In this document: in pieces, positions 7,853 to 15,941 of the stretch
Layout of the letters: each line of letters starts with the position of its first letter
Position numbering within the stretch: position 1 is the stretch's first letter
Assembly (NCBI GenBank): GCA_002299555.1
Contig: DBOL01000115.1
Coordinates: 32,543-62,142 of the forward strand
DNA from: Candidatus Aminicenantes bacterium UBA647
GTDB taxonomy: Bacteria > Acidobacteriota > Aminicenantia > UBA2199
Direction of reading: 5' to 3'
DNA: 29,600 nt
Notes under the pieces: generated by a model
What the model saw: the letters and a program-made list of their open reading frames with translations, nothing else
Database searches by the model: none
What the model was told of the DNA's origin: nothing
Made by a program: the position numbers and the translations under genes

Positions 7853-9103
7853 TTATTTTACTTTAAGAATTATCAAAGTACAGTCATCTGCCGGTTTTAT
7901 GTTCCCACTGAACTTGAACATTTGCTTGTATATCCCTTCATTTATTGCGGATGCGGTTTTTTCTTTATGCTTTTTTATATAGGCTACGATCCTTCCGACA
8001 CCGTATTCTTCACCATCTTTATTCGCTATTTCCGGGACTCCATCTGTGAATGACGCTATTATATCTCCTGATCTTAGCGAAAGGTTTTCTTTTTCATATT
8101 TGGCATCACTGGTAAACCCCGTTAAAAATCCACCCTTTGAAAGGGGATATGTTTTTTTGCCTGAAATCAATATCGGCTCTATATGACCTGCATTAACATA
8201 TGAAATACTTTTTTTCTTGTCCTCAATGACCATCCAGAATATTGTTATAAAGCGGTTTCCCTTTGTAAAATCATATATAAGTGAATTTGCTTTTGAAATG
8301 AAATCTTCCGGCTCCGAAAAATAAAGATCATTCATAGCATGAAAAACCGCCTGGGATGAAGCTGCGAGCAGAGCCGCAGATAATCCCTTCCCTTCGACAT
8401 CTGCAATAAGAACAGGTGTTTTCCCATTCCTCTCTTTAAGTATGTCATAATAATCTCCACCAACACCATGGATGGGTTCATATCTCACCGCAATATCAAA
8501 ATTTTCAAATTCCTGTATCTCCTGAGGGAGAAGTGATAATTGAATCTCCTTCGCAATATTGATCTCATGATCCATTTTTTGTTTTTCTATCATTTTTGAG
8601 ACCATAAAACTATTTTCTATTGCGATTAGAGCAAACCTTGAGAGAAAGGACGCGAAATCAAGATCATCCTGATTCAGCTGCAGCCTGTTGAATTTGAGTC
8701 CGAACCCGAGAATGACCATTTTTGCCCCCTTCTCAGACAGGTTAATAAGCAAAGCTATGTTTTTTTGTGATAAAAGTTCGAATAGTTCAGGATCTTTTTT
8801 TTCAATATCTTTTACTTCAAAATGGTCCCACTTATTTTTATATTTCCTCAGTCTCCCCAAAAGTACTTTGCGGTCCTTTTTATGGACACGAAATCCTCTT
8901 TTCTCCAGAAGGTTATTCTTCTCATCAAGAAAAAATGCTCTTGAAATCCCCATATGTCCCATGATTGTGGAAAAATAGATCCGGAATATATTCTCAAGAT
9001 TAAAAGAAGAATAAATTGAAGAGGAGAATTCATATATCGAGTTAAACTGAAATTTTTTTACTTTTAAATCTTTTATCAGCTCTTTTAGCTGCTTTTCTTC
9101 CAT
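7853..9103 (-). CDS. PP2C-type (SpoIIE/RsbU) serine phosphatase with GAF-like domain
   Basis: A 416-residue partner-switch phosphatase, expected to dephosphorylate the STAS protein encoded two genes upstream. Residues about 25-170 look like a GAF-type sensor region, followed by a helical linker and the PP2C domain, with GGDYYD (215-220), IADVEGKGLSAALL (233-246), YVNAGHIEPIL and SFTDGVPE; the acidic metal-binding residues are present. There are no membrane helices, so it is cytosolic. The start overlaps the end of the HATPase gene by 19 bases. It converges on the polyferredoxin gene with five bases between the coding ends. Confidence 0.92.
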   Translation of the reverse strand: MEEKQLKELIKDLKVKKFQFNSIYEFSSSIYSSFNLENIFRIYFSTIMGHMGISRAFFLDEKNNLLEKRGFRVHKKDRKVLLGRLRKYKNKWDHFEVKDIEKKDPELFELLSQKNIALLINLSEKGAKMVILGFGLKFNRLQLNQDDLDFASFLSRFALIAIENSFMVSKMIEKQKMDHEINIAKEIQLSLLPQEIQEFENFDIAVRYEPIHGVGGDYYDILKERNGKTPVLIADVEGKGLSAALLAASSQAVFHAMNDLYFSEPEDFISKANSLIYDFTKGNRFITIFWMVIEDKKKSISYVNAGHIEPILISGKKTYPLSKGGFLTGFTSDAKYEKENLSLRSGDIIASFTDGVPEIANKDGEEYGVGRIVAYIKKHKEKTASAINEGIYKQMFKFSGNIKPADDCTLIILKVK

Positions 9104-9513
9104 TTGATCATTTCCAGATAGTTTATATCTTTTATGGTTGTGTATTCAACAGAATCCATTATCCTCTTGATCAAGGCTACTCCCAACCCACCCTTCTTCT
9201 TCGCTTTTATCATTTTTTCAAGATTGACCATATCTTTACCGAGTTCAGGTGGAATTCCCGAAAATTCAATTTTTATTTTTATTCCATTATTACTGCAGTA
9301 AAAAGCAAGTTTAATCTCTGCATCAGTGGATTCTTTATATGAGTGCTTGATCACATTGGTTATTGCTTCGTCAACGGCAAGAGCGATCTTTCTCGATTCT
9401 GATGCAGAGAAAAAATTTCTCACTGCGATATGATTTGTCAGTTCAACAAGCATCTTCAGCAACTCCGTCTTAGCCGGAATTGAAACTGACAGTTCTGAAG
9501 TTTCAGGAAACAT
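9085..9513 (-). CDS. RsbW-like ATP-binding serine kinase / anti-sigma regulator
   Basis: A 142-residue HATPase_c domain protein of the RsbW/SpoIIAB type, expected to bind and phosphorylate the STAS partner. Visible motifs are the N-box E49-A-I-T-N53 and the G-box GGLGVALIKRI (108-118). The segment EFSGIPPELG (83-92) sits where the family usually has a D-x-G motif contacting adenine. The aspartate seems absent, so ATP binding may be altered or the motif has drifted. The gene overlaps STAS by 11 bases and the phosphatase by 19 bases. No sigma factor gene is nearby, so the regulated output is unknown. Confidence 0.87.
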   Translation of the reverse strand: MFPETSELSVSIPAKTELLKMLVELTNHIAVRNFFSASESRKIALAVDEAITNVIKHSYKESTDAEIKLAFYCSNNGIKIKIEFSGIPPELGKDMVNLEKMIKAKKKGGLGVALIKRIMDSVEYTTIKDINYLEMIKWKKSS

Positions 9514-9856
9514 TATTAAATTTTTCTATTGCCTTTTTTTCACTATCTACAAATTCATATATCTCTGTAAATCCTACAAGATCAAAAATCTCATATACCC
9601 TGTCGATGACATTTGACAGTTTTATATCTCCGCCTTTTTCTCTGATCTCATCAAGATACCCCATGATAATCCCCATACCTGCAGAGCTGATATAATTCAG
9701 ATCATTGCAGTTTACAACGATCTTCACAATGCTGTCATCAAGCATTTTTATCATTTCATTTTCGAATTTCTCAACACTGTGTGCATCGAGGTGCCCGGTC
9801 GGATATAATATACCGACATTTTCGATTGTTTTTGACTTAATAAGGAAATTCCTCAT
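9503..9856 (-). CDS. STAS-domain anti-anti-sigma factor (RsbV/SpoIIAA-like)
   Basis: A cytosolic single STAS domain protein. The motif YISSAGMGIIMG is the phosphorylation loop; aligned to SpoIIAA S58, the acceptor is the second serine of ISSAG (residue 58 in this 117-aa form). The frame can open at a TTG at 9868, but the ATG at 9856 is preferred because GGAG (9866-9863) lies six bases before it, while the TTG has no ribosome-binding site and overlaps that GGAG. The gene is first in the STAS-HATPase-PP2C cassette and overlaps the next by 11 bases. A dyad (9867-9886) lies just upstream of the ribosome-binding site. Confidence 0.9.
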   Translation of the reverse strand: MRNFLIKSKTIENVGILYPTGHLDAHSVEKFENEMIKMLDDSIVKIVVNCNDLNYISSAGMGIIMGYLDEIREKGGDIKLSNVIDRVYEIFDLVGFTEIYEFVDSEKKAIEKFNNVS

Positions 9857-9866
9857 AATTTTCTCC

Positions 9867-9886
9867 AAATTTCAGATCCGAAATTT
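9867..9886. repeat. Perfect inverted repeat upstream of the STAS gene
   Basis: AAATTTC (9867-9873) and GAAATTT (9880-9886) form a perfect 7-bp dyad around a 6-base spacer, directly next to the ribosome-binding site of the STAS gene. It could be an operator or a small hairpin in the leader. AT-rich dyads arise by chance, so this is tentative. Confidence 0.4.
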
Positions 9887-9967
9887 TCCAGACCTGATTC
9901 AACTCGAAATTCTAATATAGAAAAAATTAAAAATCAATCCATTGAGGGGGGGAATGTGATTGATACT

Positions 9968-10339
9968 TTATTCGATAATTACAAAAGCAACAGCAAACTC
10001 TTTTGTGTGGGAGATCGAAAGGTTTATGATTTTCATATCTTTCTCTTTAAAAACCTCAAGCGTTTTTCCTGAGATAATGATCTCCGGTTTGCCAAGCTCA
10101 TCATTTATAACATTGATCTCCGTCCATTTCATCCCATCCCTCCAGCCGGTACCCAGAGCCTTGAAAAAAGCCTCTTTCGCTGCAAACCGCCCCGCAAAGT
10201 GGATCTCCCTTTTTGCTTTTGAATTACAATACTCGGATTCTTCCTGTGAAAAAATTTTTTTTGTGAAGGACTGGTCTTTGGTTATGGCTTTTTTAATCCT
10301 TTCTATAGCGATGATGTCTGCCCCGGTCCCTTTTATCAT
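9968..10339 (-). CDS. acpS: Holo-[acyl-carrier-protein] synthase
   Basis: Transfers the 4'-phosphopantetheine arm of CoA to apo-ACP for fatty acid synthesis. The 123-residue length is normal. Motifs are GADIIAIERI near the N-terminus (metal ligand D8), FAGRFAAKEAFFKALGTG (48-65, with E56 the second metal ligand) and SISHTKEFAVAFV at the end. The ATG follows a GGGA ribosome-binding sequence. It is followed 111 bases downstream by the STAS cassette on the same strand. A TGGTAAAAT extended -10-like element at about 10357-10365 could drive it, but the -35 is weak. Confidence 0.95.
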   Translation of the reverse strand: MIKGTGADIIAIERIKKAITKDQSFTKKIFSQEESEYCNSKAKREIHFAGRFAAKEAFFKALGTGWRDGMKWTEINVINDELGKPEIIISGKTLEVFKEKDMKIINLSISHTKEFAVAFVIIE

Positions 10340-10604
10340 TATTTATCCCTGACACGATTTTACCATATCCGGAAAAGAAAACAGATCTTATAACTCCTGA
10401 GAGGAGACACATCTTCAAGAAAACACCATTTGTCTGATATTGGATGAAATTAACGTCCCTGAATTAATTTCTCTGTCACAATTATGTTACAAAATGCTGA
10501 TTTAAAACCGGGAAACAATATTGCTACTCATTCCACATGAACATTGTTATGCAAAAAATAGAAAAACAAAATAATGTAGAAGTTGTTTATAACAGGAGGG
10601 ACCT
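10340..10604. other. Divergent intergenic region between acpS and the lipoprotein operon
   Basis: This AT-rich gap separates two divergent units. A small hairpin CTCCT-GAG-AGGAG lies near 10396-10408. No convincing -35/-10 pair was found for the plus-strand operon. The strong Shine-Dalgarno AGGAGG for the next gene is at 10594-10599. Confidence 0.4.
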
Positions 10605-10988
10605 TTGAAACAGATTACCCTGATTTTACTCGTAGTATTCTTTCTGGCCGGTTGCTCAGCTAACAGAGTGAATACTGAATTCAAATTTGGAAATAAACTT
10701 GCAAAAAGAGGATTGTGGAAAGAAGCATATTACAGATGGTCAAGAGCTCTCAAGGATGGCGAGAATTCTGCTGCTATCCATAACAATATTGCGATCTCAC
10801 TCGAATTTCAGAATAAGTTAAAAGAAGCTGAATCAGAGTATCAAAAAGCATTGAAACTCTCGCCCGGGAGTGAATACATCAAACGGAACATAAGCAGATT
10901 AAAAAAAAGGATAAATCCTGATACGGAATCTGATTCGCAGGAAAGAAAAGACCTGAAGATGAAGAAAGGCAAAGGGAGAAGAAAATGA
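10605..10988 (+). CDS. Small TPR lipoprotein (TTG start)
   Basis: A 127-residue predicted lipoprotein. The signal peptide ends in a lipobox, FLAGC (cysteine 17). Residues about 25-92 form two tetratricopeptide-like helical repeats (GNKLAKRGLWKEAYYRWSRAL, then NNIAISLEFQNKLKEAESEY), a protein-protein interaction scaffold. The tail is Lys/Arg-rich. The start is TTG: AGGAGG (10594-10599) lies five bases before it, and no ATG exists between it and the lipobox. It overlaps the next gene by four bases (ATGA). Its operon with another lipoprotein and an outer-membrane barrel protein suggests an envelope complex (inference). Confidence 0.85.
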   Translation: MKQITLILLVVFFLAGCSANRVNTEFKFGNKLAKRGLWKEAYYRWSRALKDGENSAAIHNNIAISLEFQNKLKEAESEYQKALKLSPGSEYIKRNISRLKKRINPDTESDSQERKDLKMKKGKGRRK

Positions 10989-11590
10989 GAAGATCGATAA
11001 TAATAGCAATTGCGGTCATAACCGCCTTTATGATCGGGAGTTGCAGGACTCAGCCTGTAAATATTGTAAGAATACCGGTAAAAAGCTCTACAACCATAGA
11101 TTTCCTAAAATATAAAGATGTAGCCTACGATCCGGTAAAGGTTGAGAAATTCCCATCCGAGTACGACCCGGGTCCAAGTATTGACTATTTTTTTCTAAAC
11201 GAACTCCCGAAAATGATTAAGAAGCCGATCAAAAGACAAATACTCGAAGGGAAACCTGTCTCTGACCTGAAAGAAGGAGAGCTACTTCTGATTGGTGGAG
11301 AGATTTCTCTGAAAATAAAAGAGAGAAATGTCATTGATGAACAAAAGGGGAAAAAGAAGAGGAGAATCTTTGTAAAGATTGAGAACTGGGAGTTGCAGCT
11401 CGAGATATTCTTCAGGGATGCTGCAACCGGAAAAGATATTTTTTCGAAAAAACTCAAAGAAACATATAATGGCGCCGACAGGAAAAAACCCGATTATAAT
11501 TTCGAGTTCCTGTTCAGGAAGATAACAGAAAAATTTGTAAAGCTATTCATGGGATTAGGAAGACTGGAAACAAGATACTTAATGAAATAA
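10985..11590 (+). CDS. Hypothetical lipoprotein
   Basis: A 201-residue protein with a signal peptide and lipobox IGSC (cysteine 20). I do not recognise the family. After the anchor there is a mixed alpha/beta region in which KEGELLLIGGEISLKI and NWELQLEIFFRDAATGKDIFSKKLKE suggest a beta-sandwich or LptE/DUF4136-like fold; this is a weak structural guess. It starts within the stop of the TPR lipoprotein gene and ends 12 bases before the large metalloprotease/barrel gene, so the three are very likely one operon. Confidence 0.75.
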   Translation: MRRSIIIAIAVITAFMIGSCRTQPVNIVRIPVKSSTTIDFLKYKDVAYDPVKVEKFPSEYDPGPSIDYFFLNELPKMIKKPIKRQILEGKPVSDLKEGELLLIGGEISLKIKERNVIDEQKGKKKRRIFVKIENWELQLEIFFRDAATGKDIFSKKLKETYNGADRKKPDYNFEFLFRKITEKFVKLFMGLGRLETRYLMK

Positions 11591-11602
11591 ACAGGATGAA
11601 AA

Positions 11603-14600
11603 ATGGAAAGAAAATTAAATAAACTATTCATATTTGTATTGATCTTTACCTTGCCGATAATATTGTCATCTCAATTTTTTTCTTATTATTACGGCAAAAA
11701 TAAAATTGTCCAAAAAGGATTTGACTGGAAATATTTTGACACGCCCAATTTCAGGATTTATCACTACATTGATGATATTAAATTACTGAAAAAGATTGCA
11801 GTTACTGCAGAAAACGGGTATGACAAAATGTCAAAATTCCTTAATGTAGAGGTTGAAAAAAAGATCCCCCTGATATTTTACAGAACCCATGTGGATTTTG
11901 AACAGACAAACATATATCCGGGATTTCTCCCTACAGGTGCAGAAGCATTCGCAGAGCCAGTCAGCAACAGGATGGTACTTCACGGGGATTCATCGAATGA
12001 GGAGTTAATGAGAACTCTGACTCATGAACTTGCTCATGTCTTCGAATATCAGGTGTTGTATAAAAAAAGCTCAAAGAGTCTGTTCAGATTCAGATCTCCC
12101 CCTTTATGGATAATGGAAGGATTTTCTGAATTTGTAACAAGGGACTGGAATGCATTCAGCTTGTTAACCGTAAGGGATGCAGTTCTGAATGATATGATCC
12201 CGACTCTCGACAAAAATGGGGAGATGAGAACCTCTAATAGGTCCGGCAGGGCTCCATATGACTTCGGACATATAATTTATGAGTTTGTTGAGGAGAAATA
12301 TGGAGTAAGAGGTGTTAGAAATCTACTCTTCTCTTTCCGGGGAAACGTTTATGGGTCCACCAGAAATGTGTTCAGGCAATTCGGAACCACCCAGAAAGAG
12401 TTCAATTTTGAACTGAGGAAATATATGAAGAATCGGTTCAAGGACTTTGTAGCGAAAGAAGACCCTGAAGATTACAACTATATTATCGGACCAAACTTCC
12501 CTTTTGCATATTCTTTCTCTCACCAGATATCTCCCGGTGGGGAGCTCGCAGCGACAGTAACAGCGAATTTCAAAAGTCGGAAGATAGACATTATTCTTAT
12601 CTCCATGAAAGATGGACGTGTCATCAAAAACATTACTCCGGGATTCACATCAAAACACGATGGGATCTCCGTGAAATTCAATCCCGAGGACGGAAGCACC
12701 TTTACCTGGGATAAAGAGGGGGACAGAATAGCATTCTTTGCCCGCAAAGAATATACAACATTTCTGGTGATCGTTGATGTCCTGAAGAGTAAAGTTGTAA
12801 ATATGATAGAACTTAAAAATATCATGGAACCTTCCTCCCCTAACTTCACAAACAACGGAAAAAATATTTACTTTACCGGTGTAGACGGATCAAAATCCTT
12901 TATTTACAGTCACGACCTGTCATCCGGTAATACTGACAGGATCACAAGGGGATTCCTATATATCAAATCATTGAATATATCTTCAACCGGAAAGAAGATC
13001 ACATTTGCTGCAAGTGATGGTAAACATTCTCATATATATGTTGGGAATATTGAAAATCCCGAAATGGCGATGAAGATCACCTCCGGGAACTTTAATAGTA
13101 TTACACCTTCTTTCTCCTCTGATGAGAAACGTGTTTATTTTAGTTCTGACGAAGAAGGTGCTTACAACCTCTACTCTACGGATCTTGAAGAAAAAGTGAA
13201 TTACAGATATACCGATGTTCAGACAGCGATCTTCTTCCCGATGGAGATCCCGGGTGAAAAAAACATGCTCCTTATCTCTTCCTACAACAAGGGTAACTTT
13301 GTCCTGTTGAAGAAGGATATCTCCGAGTTCAAGGAAAAAAGACCGGTTATATTTGAAAGCCCGGAAATGGTAAAGGGTGAAGATGGAAAAGAGGTTATCC
13401 GGTTCTCAAAAGAAGTGATCGAAAAATACGGAAGAGAAAATATTCATGGTGCTAAATTCTCCCTCATTGACGGCGAGATAATTGCAAACAGAACTTTCAA
13501 CAAAGATCTTGAGGAGGAATTGAACTTCAATCTTGCAAATCGGAAAAAATACAAACCATTTTCATCATTGACCGTACCTTCACTCCCTCCGATAACAGCA
13601 GGGTTCGGATCGGACGGTTCAATATTCGGATATTCATTCCTGAGGCTTGAAGATGTTCTGAAAGATCACTCATTCTCACTTCTAATATCATCATACTATG
13701 GATACCAATCTTATAGTTTCACATATGTCAATCAAAAAAACAGATTCCAATACTTCTCACGGTTATACATGTACTCTAACTCTTACTTTATGCAAACCGG
13801 ACAATATATTCCTCCCGATAGTACTGCCTACCTGGACAAATCAAATTACACTCTGGTAAGCAGGAGAATCGGCCTCACAACCGGGTTTTTTTACCCCTTC
13901 AGCCGTTCATATAGAGCAGAATTCTCTCTTTCTCTTCACTACCAGGAGGAATTAGCAGATGAAGTGTTTTTCGGAACCGAACTTCCATATAACCAATATT
14001 TTGACGGCTATGCAATGCCTTTAAAACTATCTCTTGTCGGTGAAACAACCCGGTTCACAAACATCGGGCCGTTAATGGGACACACCTTCAAAATTTCTGT
14101 CAGTAAATATTTCAAACTCGGAGACAACTTTGTCGATTCATATACAATGGACCTTGATCTCCGGAAATATTTCAGACTTGGACCAAACACGCTCATCGCA
14201 ATGAGAATGACCGGGTTCGCATCAGGCGGGAAAAACCCCCTCCTGTTTGCCACTGGTGGAAACAATACGCTCCGTGCTTCCTCATTCAGGTCTCTGGTAG
14301 GGACAAAAGGATTCGCATTTACAACAGAGTTAAGGTTTCCTCTTATTAAATATCTTGCATCTCCGATCGGCCTTATGGGACCTATTAGAGGAGTTTTATT
14401 CTTCGACCTCGGGGGCGTATGGGACGATTCGATCCAGCCATACACCGGATCGGATCCATACTGGCAGAGCTATTATGATGAACTGAGGACATTCGACATG
14501 TTCTCGGATGGAATTGAATTGAAAGACGCCCTGTCTTCTTATGGATTTGCACTTGAAGTGAATCTCTTCGGATATCCACTCCATTTTGAATGGATTTATA

Positions 14601-14662
14601 AAACAAATCTGAAAGAGGCAAGATTTTACGGAATGAAATTCTGGATGGGTTTCAATTTTTAA
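11603..14662 (+). CDS. Metalloprotease / TolB-like propeller / Omp85-like barrel fusion
   Basis: A 1019-residue predicted outer-membrane protein. Residues 1-24 are a signal peptide. About 40-290 is a peptidase-MA-like gluzincin domain with H141-E-L-A-H145 and, downstream, WIMEGFSEF, whose E172 is the likely third zinc ligand. About 300-560 holds WD40/PD40-like blades as in TolB (for example NFTNNGKNIYFTG, SFSSDEKRVYFSSDEEG). About 650-1019 looks like an Omp85/BamA-type barrel, with LRASSFRSLVGTKGF resembling its conserved loop, FFDLGGVWDD, and a C-terminal phenylalanine (MGFNF). Proteins of this layout are known in several diderm phyla but I know of no assigned function. AGGA (11593-11596) precedes the ATG. 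It is last in an operon with two lipoproteins. The protease and barrel calls are good; catalytic activity is inferred from motifs only. Confidence 0.85.
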   Translation: MERKLNKLFIFVLIFTLPIILSSQFFSYYYGKNKIVQKGFDWKYFDTPNFRIYHYIDDIKLLKKIAVTAENGYDKMSKFLNVEVEKKIPLIFYRTHVDFEQTNIYPGFLPTGAEAFAEPVSNRMVLHGDSSNEELMRTLTHELAHVFEYQVLYKKSSKSLFRFRSPPLWIMEGFSEFVTRDWNAFSLLTVRDAVLNDMIPTLDKNGEMRTSNRSGRAPYDFGHIIYEFVEEKYGVRGVRNLLFSFRGNVYGSTRNVFRQFGTTQKEFNFELRKYMKNRFKDFVAKEDPEDYNYIIGPNFPFAYSFSHQISPGGELAATVTANFKSRKIDIILISMKDGRVIKNITPGFTSKHDGISVKFNPEDGSTFTWDKEGDRIAFFARKEYTTFLVIVDVLKSKVVNMIELKNIMEPSSPNFTNNGKNIYFTGVDGSKSFIYSHDLSSGNTDRITRGFLYIKSLNISSTGKKITFAASDGKHSHIYVGNIENPEMAMKITSGNFNSITPSFSSDEKRVYFSSDEEGAYNLYSTDLEEKVNYRYTDVQTAIFFPMEIPGEKNMLLISSYNKGNFVLLKKDISEFKEKRPVIFESPEMVKGEDGKEVIRFSKEVIEKYGRENIHGAKFSLIDGEIIANRTFNKDLEEELNFNLANRKKYKPFSSLTVPSLPPITAGFGSDGSIFGYSFLRLEDVLKDHSFSLLISSYYGYQSYSFTYVNQKNRFQYFSRLYMYSNSYFMQTGQYIPPDSTAYLDKSNYTLVSRRIGLTTGFFYPFSRSYRAEFSLSLHYQEELADEVFFGTELPYNQYFDGYAMPLKLSLVGETTRFTNIGPLMGHTFKISVSKYFKLGDNFVDSYTMDLDLRKYFRLGPNTLIAMRMTGFASGGKNPLLFATGGNNTLRASSFRSLVGTKGFAFTTELRFPLIKYLASPIGLMGPIRGVLFFDLGGVWDDSIQPYTGSDPYWQSYYDELRTFDMFSDGIELKDALSSYGFALEVNLFGYPLHFEWIYKTNLKEARFYGMKFWMGFNF

Positions 14663-14699
14663 CTTAGGAAACAATACTATCTCCTGATCATTCATACTA

Positions 14700-14727
14700 T
14701 TTACTATTTTTGCAAATAATATATAAT
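14700..14727 (+). promoter_or_regulatory. Probable promoter of the pilT-alaS operon
   Basis: TTTACT (14700-14705) and a perfect TATAAT (14722-14727) are separated by 16 bases. Transcription would start near 14734, and the ribosome-binding site (GGAG, 14741-14744) precedes the pilT ATG at 14751. The -35 is only a partial match. Confidence 0.5.
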
Positions 14728-14750
14728 AGTTAATGATTTAGGAGATTAAC

Positions 14751-15941
14751 ATGAATATTGATGACCTGTTAAAGATTGCTGTAGAGCGTAAAGCCTCTGA
14801 TCTCCACCTGAAGGTCGGTAATCACCCAATACTCAGGATCAATGGGAAACTTCTTCCGATGGTCGAGCTCAAACGACTTATGCAGGAGGATACTATTGCT
14901 ATGTCTTTTTCTATTATGAATCCTGAGCAAAAAGAAAAGTTCAAAGCCAAACATGAACTTGATATGGCATATTCAGTTCCCGGAATGGGAAGATTCAGAT
15001 GCAACGTGTTTCAACAGCGTGGAGCTGTCGGCATCGTTTTAAGAATAATTCCAACTCAGGTCAAGTCTATTGCCGACCTGAACCTGCCTCTTATACTGGA
15101 AAAAATAGCTGATGAGAGAAGGGGAATGGTACTGGTAACAGGGACTACCGGAAGTGGGAAATCAACCAGCCTTGCTGCTATGATAGATCATATCAACATT
15201 CACAGAATTGAACATGTTATTACTATTGAAGACCCTATCGAATATCTTCACAGAGATAAGAAAAGCATCGTGAATCAGAGAGAAGTCGGGCATGATACCA
15301 TTGATTTCACATCTGCGCTGAGGAGTGCCCTCAGGGAAGACCCCGACGTTATCCTTGTTGGAGAGATGAGAGATATGGAAACTATTGAGACCGCACTTCT
15401 TGCTGCTGAGACAGGACACATGCTGATGTCCACGCTCCATACACTGGATGCGACTGAAACAATAAACAGGATTATATCGATCTTTCCTCCCCATCATCAG
15501 AAACAGATCAGGATACAGTTGGCATCTGTCCTTAAGGCAATAATTTCAATGAGACTTATCCCTATGTCAGATGAAAAAGGGAGGGTTCCTGCAGTTGAAA
15601 TACTAATAAACACCCCATATATTCAGGATTGTATCGTAAATCCGGAAAAAACCAAACTGATAGGAGAAGCGATCGAACAGGGTATCTCCCAATATGGTAT
15701 GCAAACATTCGACCAGTCACTATTCTTCCTTTATGGCCGTGAGATGATCACATATGAGGAAGCTCTTAAATGGGCATCGAACCCCGATGAGTTCAAACTT
15801 AAAAAAGCAGGGATCCAATCTACAAAAGATATGTCACTTGAAGAGATGGAAAAGAGGATCTCAGATATTTCAAGTGATAGTGGAACTTCTTCGGAAAATA
15901 ATTTTAAAGATCACAATCTTCTGGATGTTGATGGTATATGA
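14751..15941 (+). CDS. pilT: PilT-type twitching motility ATPase
   Basis: Cytosolic hexameric ATPase that retracts type IV pili. Motifs are Walker A GTTGSGKS (131-138), Asp box VITIEDPIEYLH (156-167), Walker B ILVGEMRD (201-208) and His box TGHMLMSTLHT (221-231). The N-terminal PAS-like region is normal (ASDLHLKVG at 15-23). At 396 residues it is some 30-50 longer than typical PilT, with a Ser/Lys/Glu-rich C-terminal extension. No other pilus genes are in the window. PilU or another retraction paralogue cannot be excluded. The stop overlaps the alaS start by four bases (ATGA), an unusual coupling of motility and tRNA charging. Confidence 0.93.
   Translation: MNIDDLLKIAVERKASDLHLKVGNHPILRINGKLLPMVELKRLMQEDTIAMSFSIMNPEQKEKFKAKHELDMAYSVPGMGRFRCNVFQQRGAVGIVLRIIPTQVKSIADLNLPLILEKIADERRGMVLVTGTTGSGKSTSLAAMIDHINIHRIEHVITIEDPIEYLHRDKKSIVNQREVGHDTIDFTSALRSALREDPDVILVGEMRDMETIETALLAAETGHMLMSTLHTLDATETINRIISIFPPHHQKQIRIQLASVLKAIISMRLIPMSDEKGRVPAVEILINTPYIQDCIVNPEKTKLIGEAIEQGISQYGMQTFDQSLFFLYGREMITYEEALKWASNPDEFKLKKAGIQSTKDMSLEEMEKRISDISSDSGTSSENNFKDHNLLDVDGI

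Noticed and set aside
7853..7860. Terminator between the convergent polyferredoxin and phosphatase genes
   Set aside because: Only five bases separate the coding ends, and no GC-rich hairpin followed by T-runs is visible.
9857..9868. TTG start for the STAS gene
   Set aside because: It overlaps the GGAG that serves the ATG at 9856 and has no ribosome-binding site of its own.
10396..10408. Hairpin CTCCT-GAG-AGGAG as a terminator or sRNA
   Set aside because: Only five base pairs and no following T-run; such hairpins are common by chance.
14008..14445. 145-codon antisense open frame in the barrel region
   Set aside because: It covers the Omp85-like strands of the real gene and has no domain or start signal of its own.
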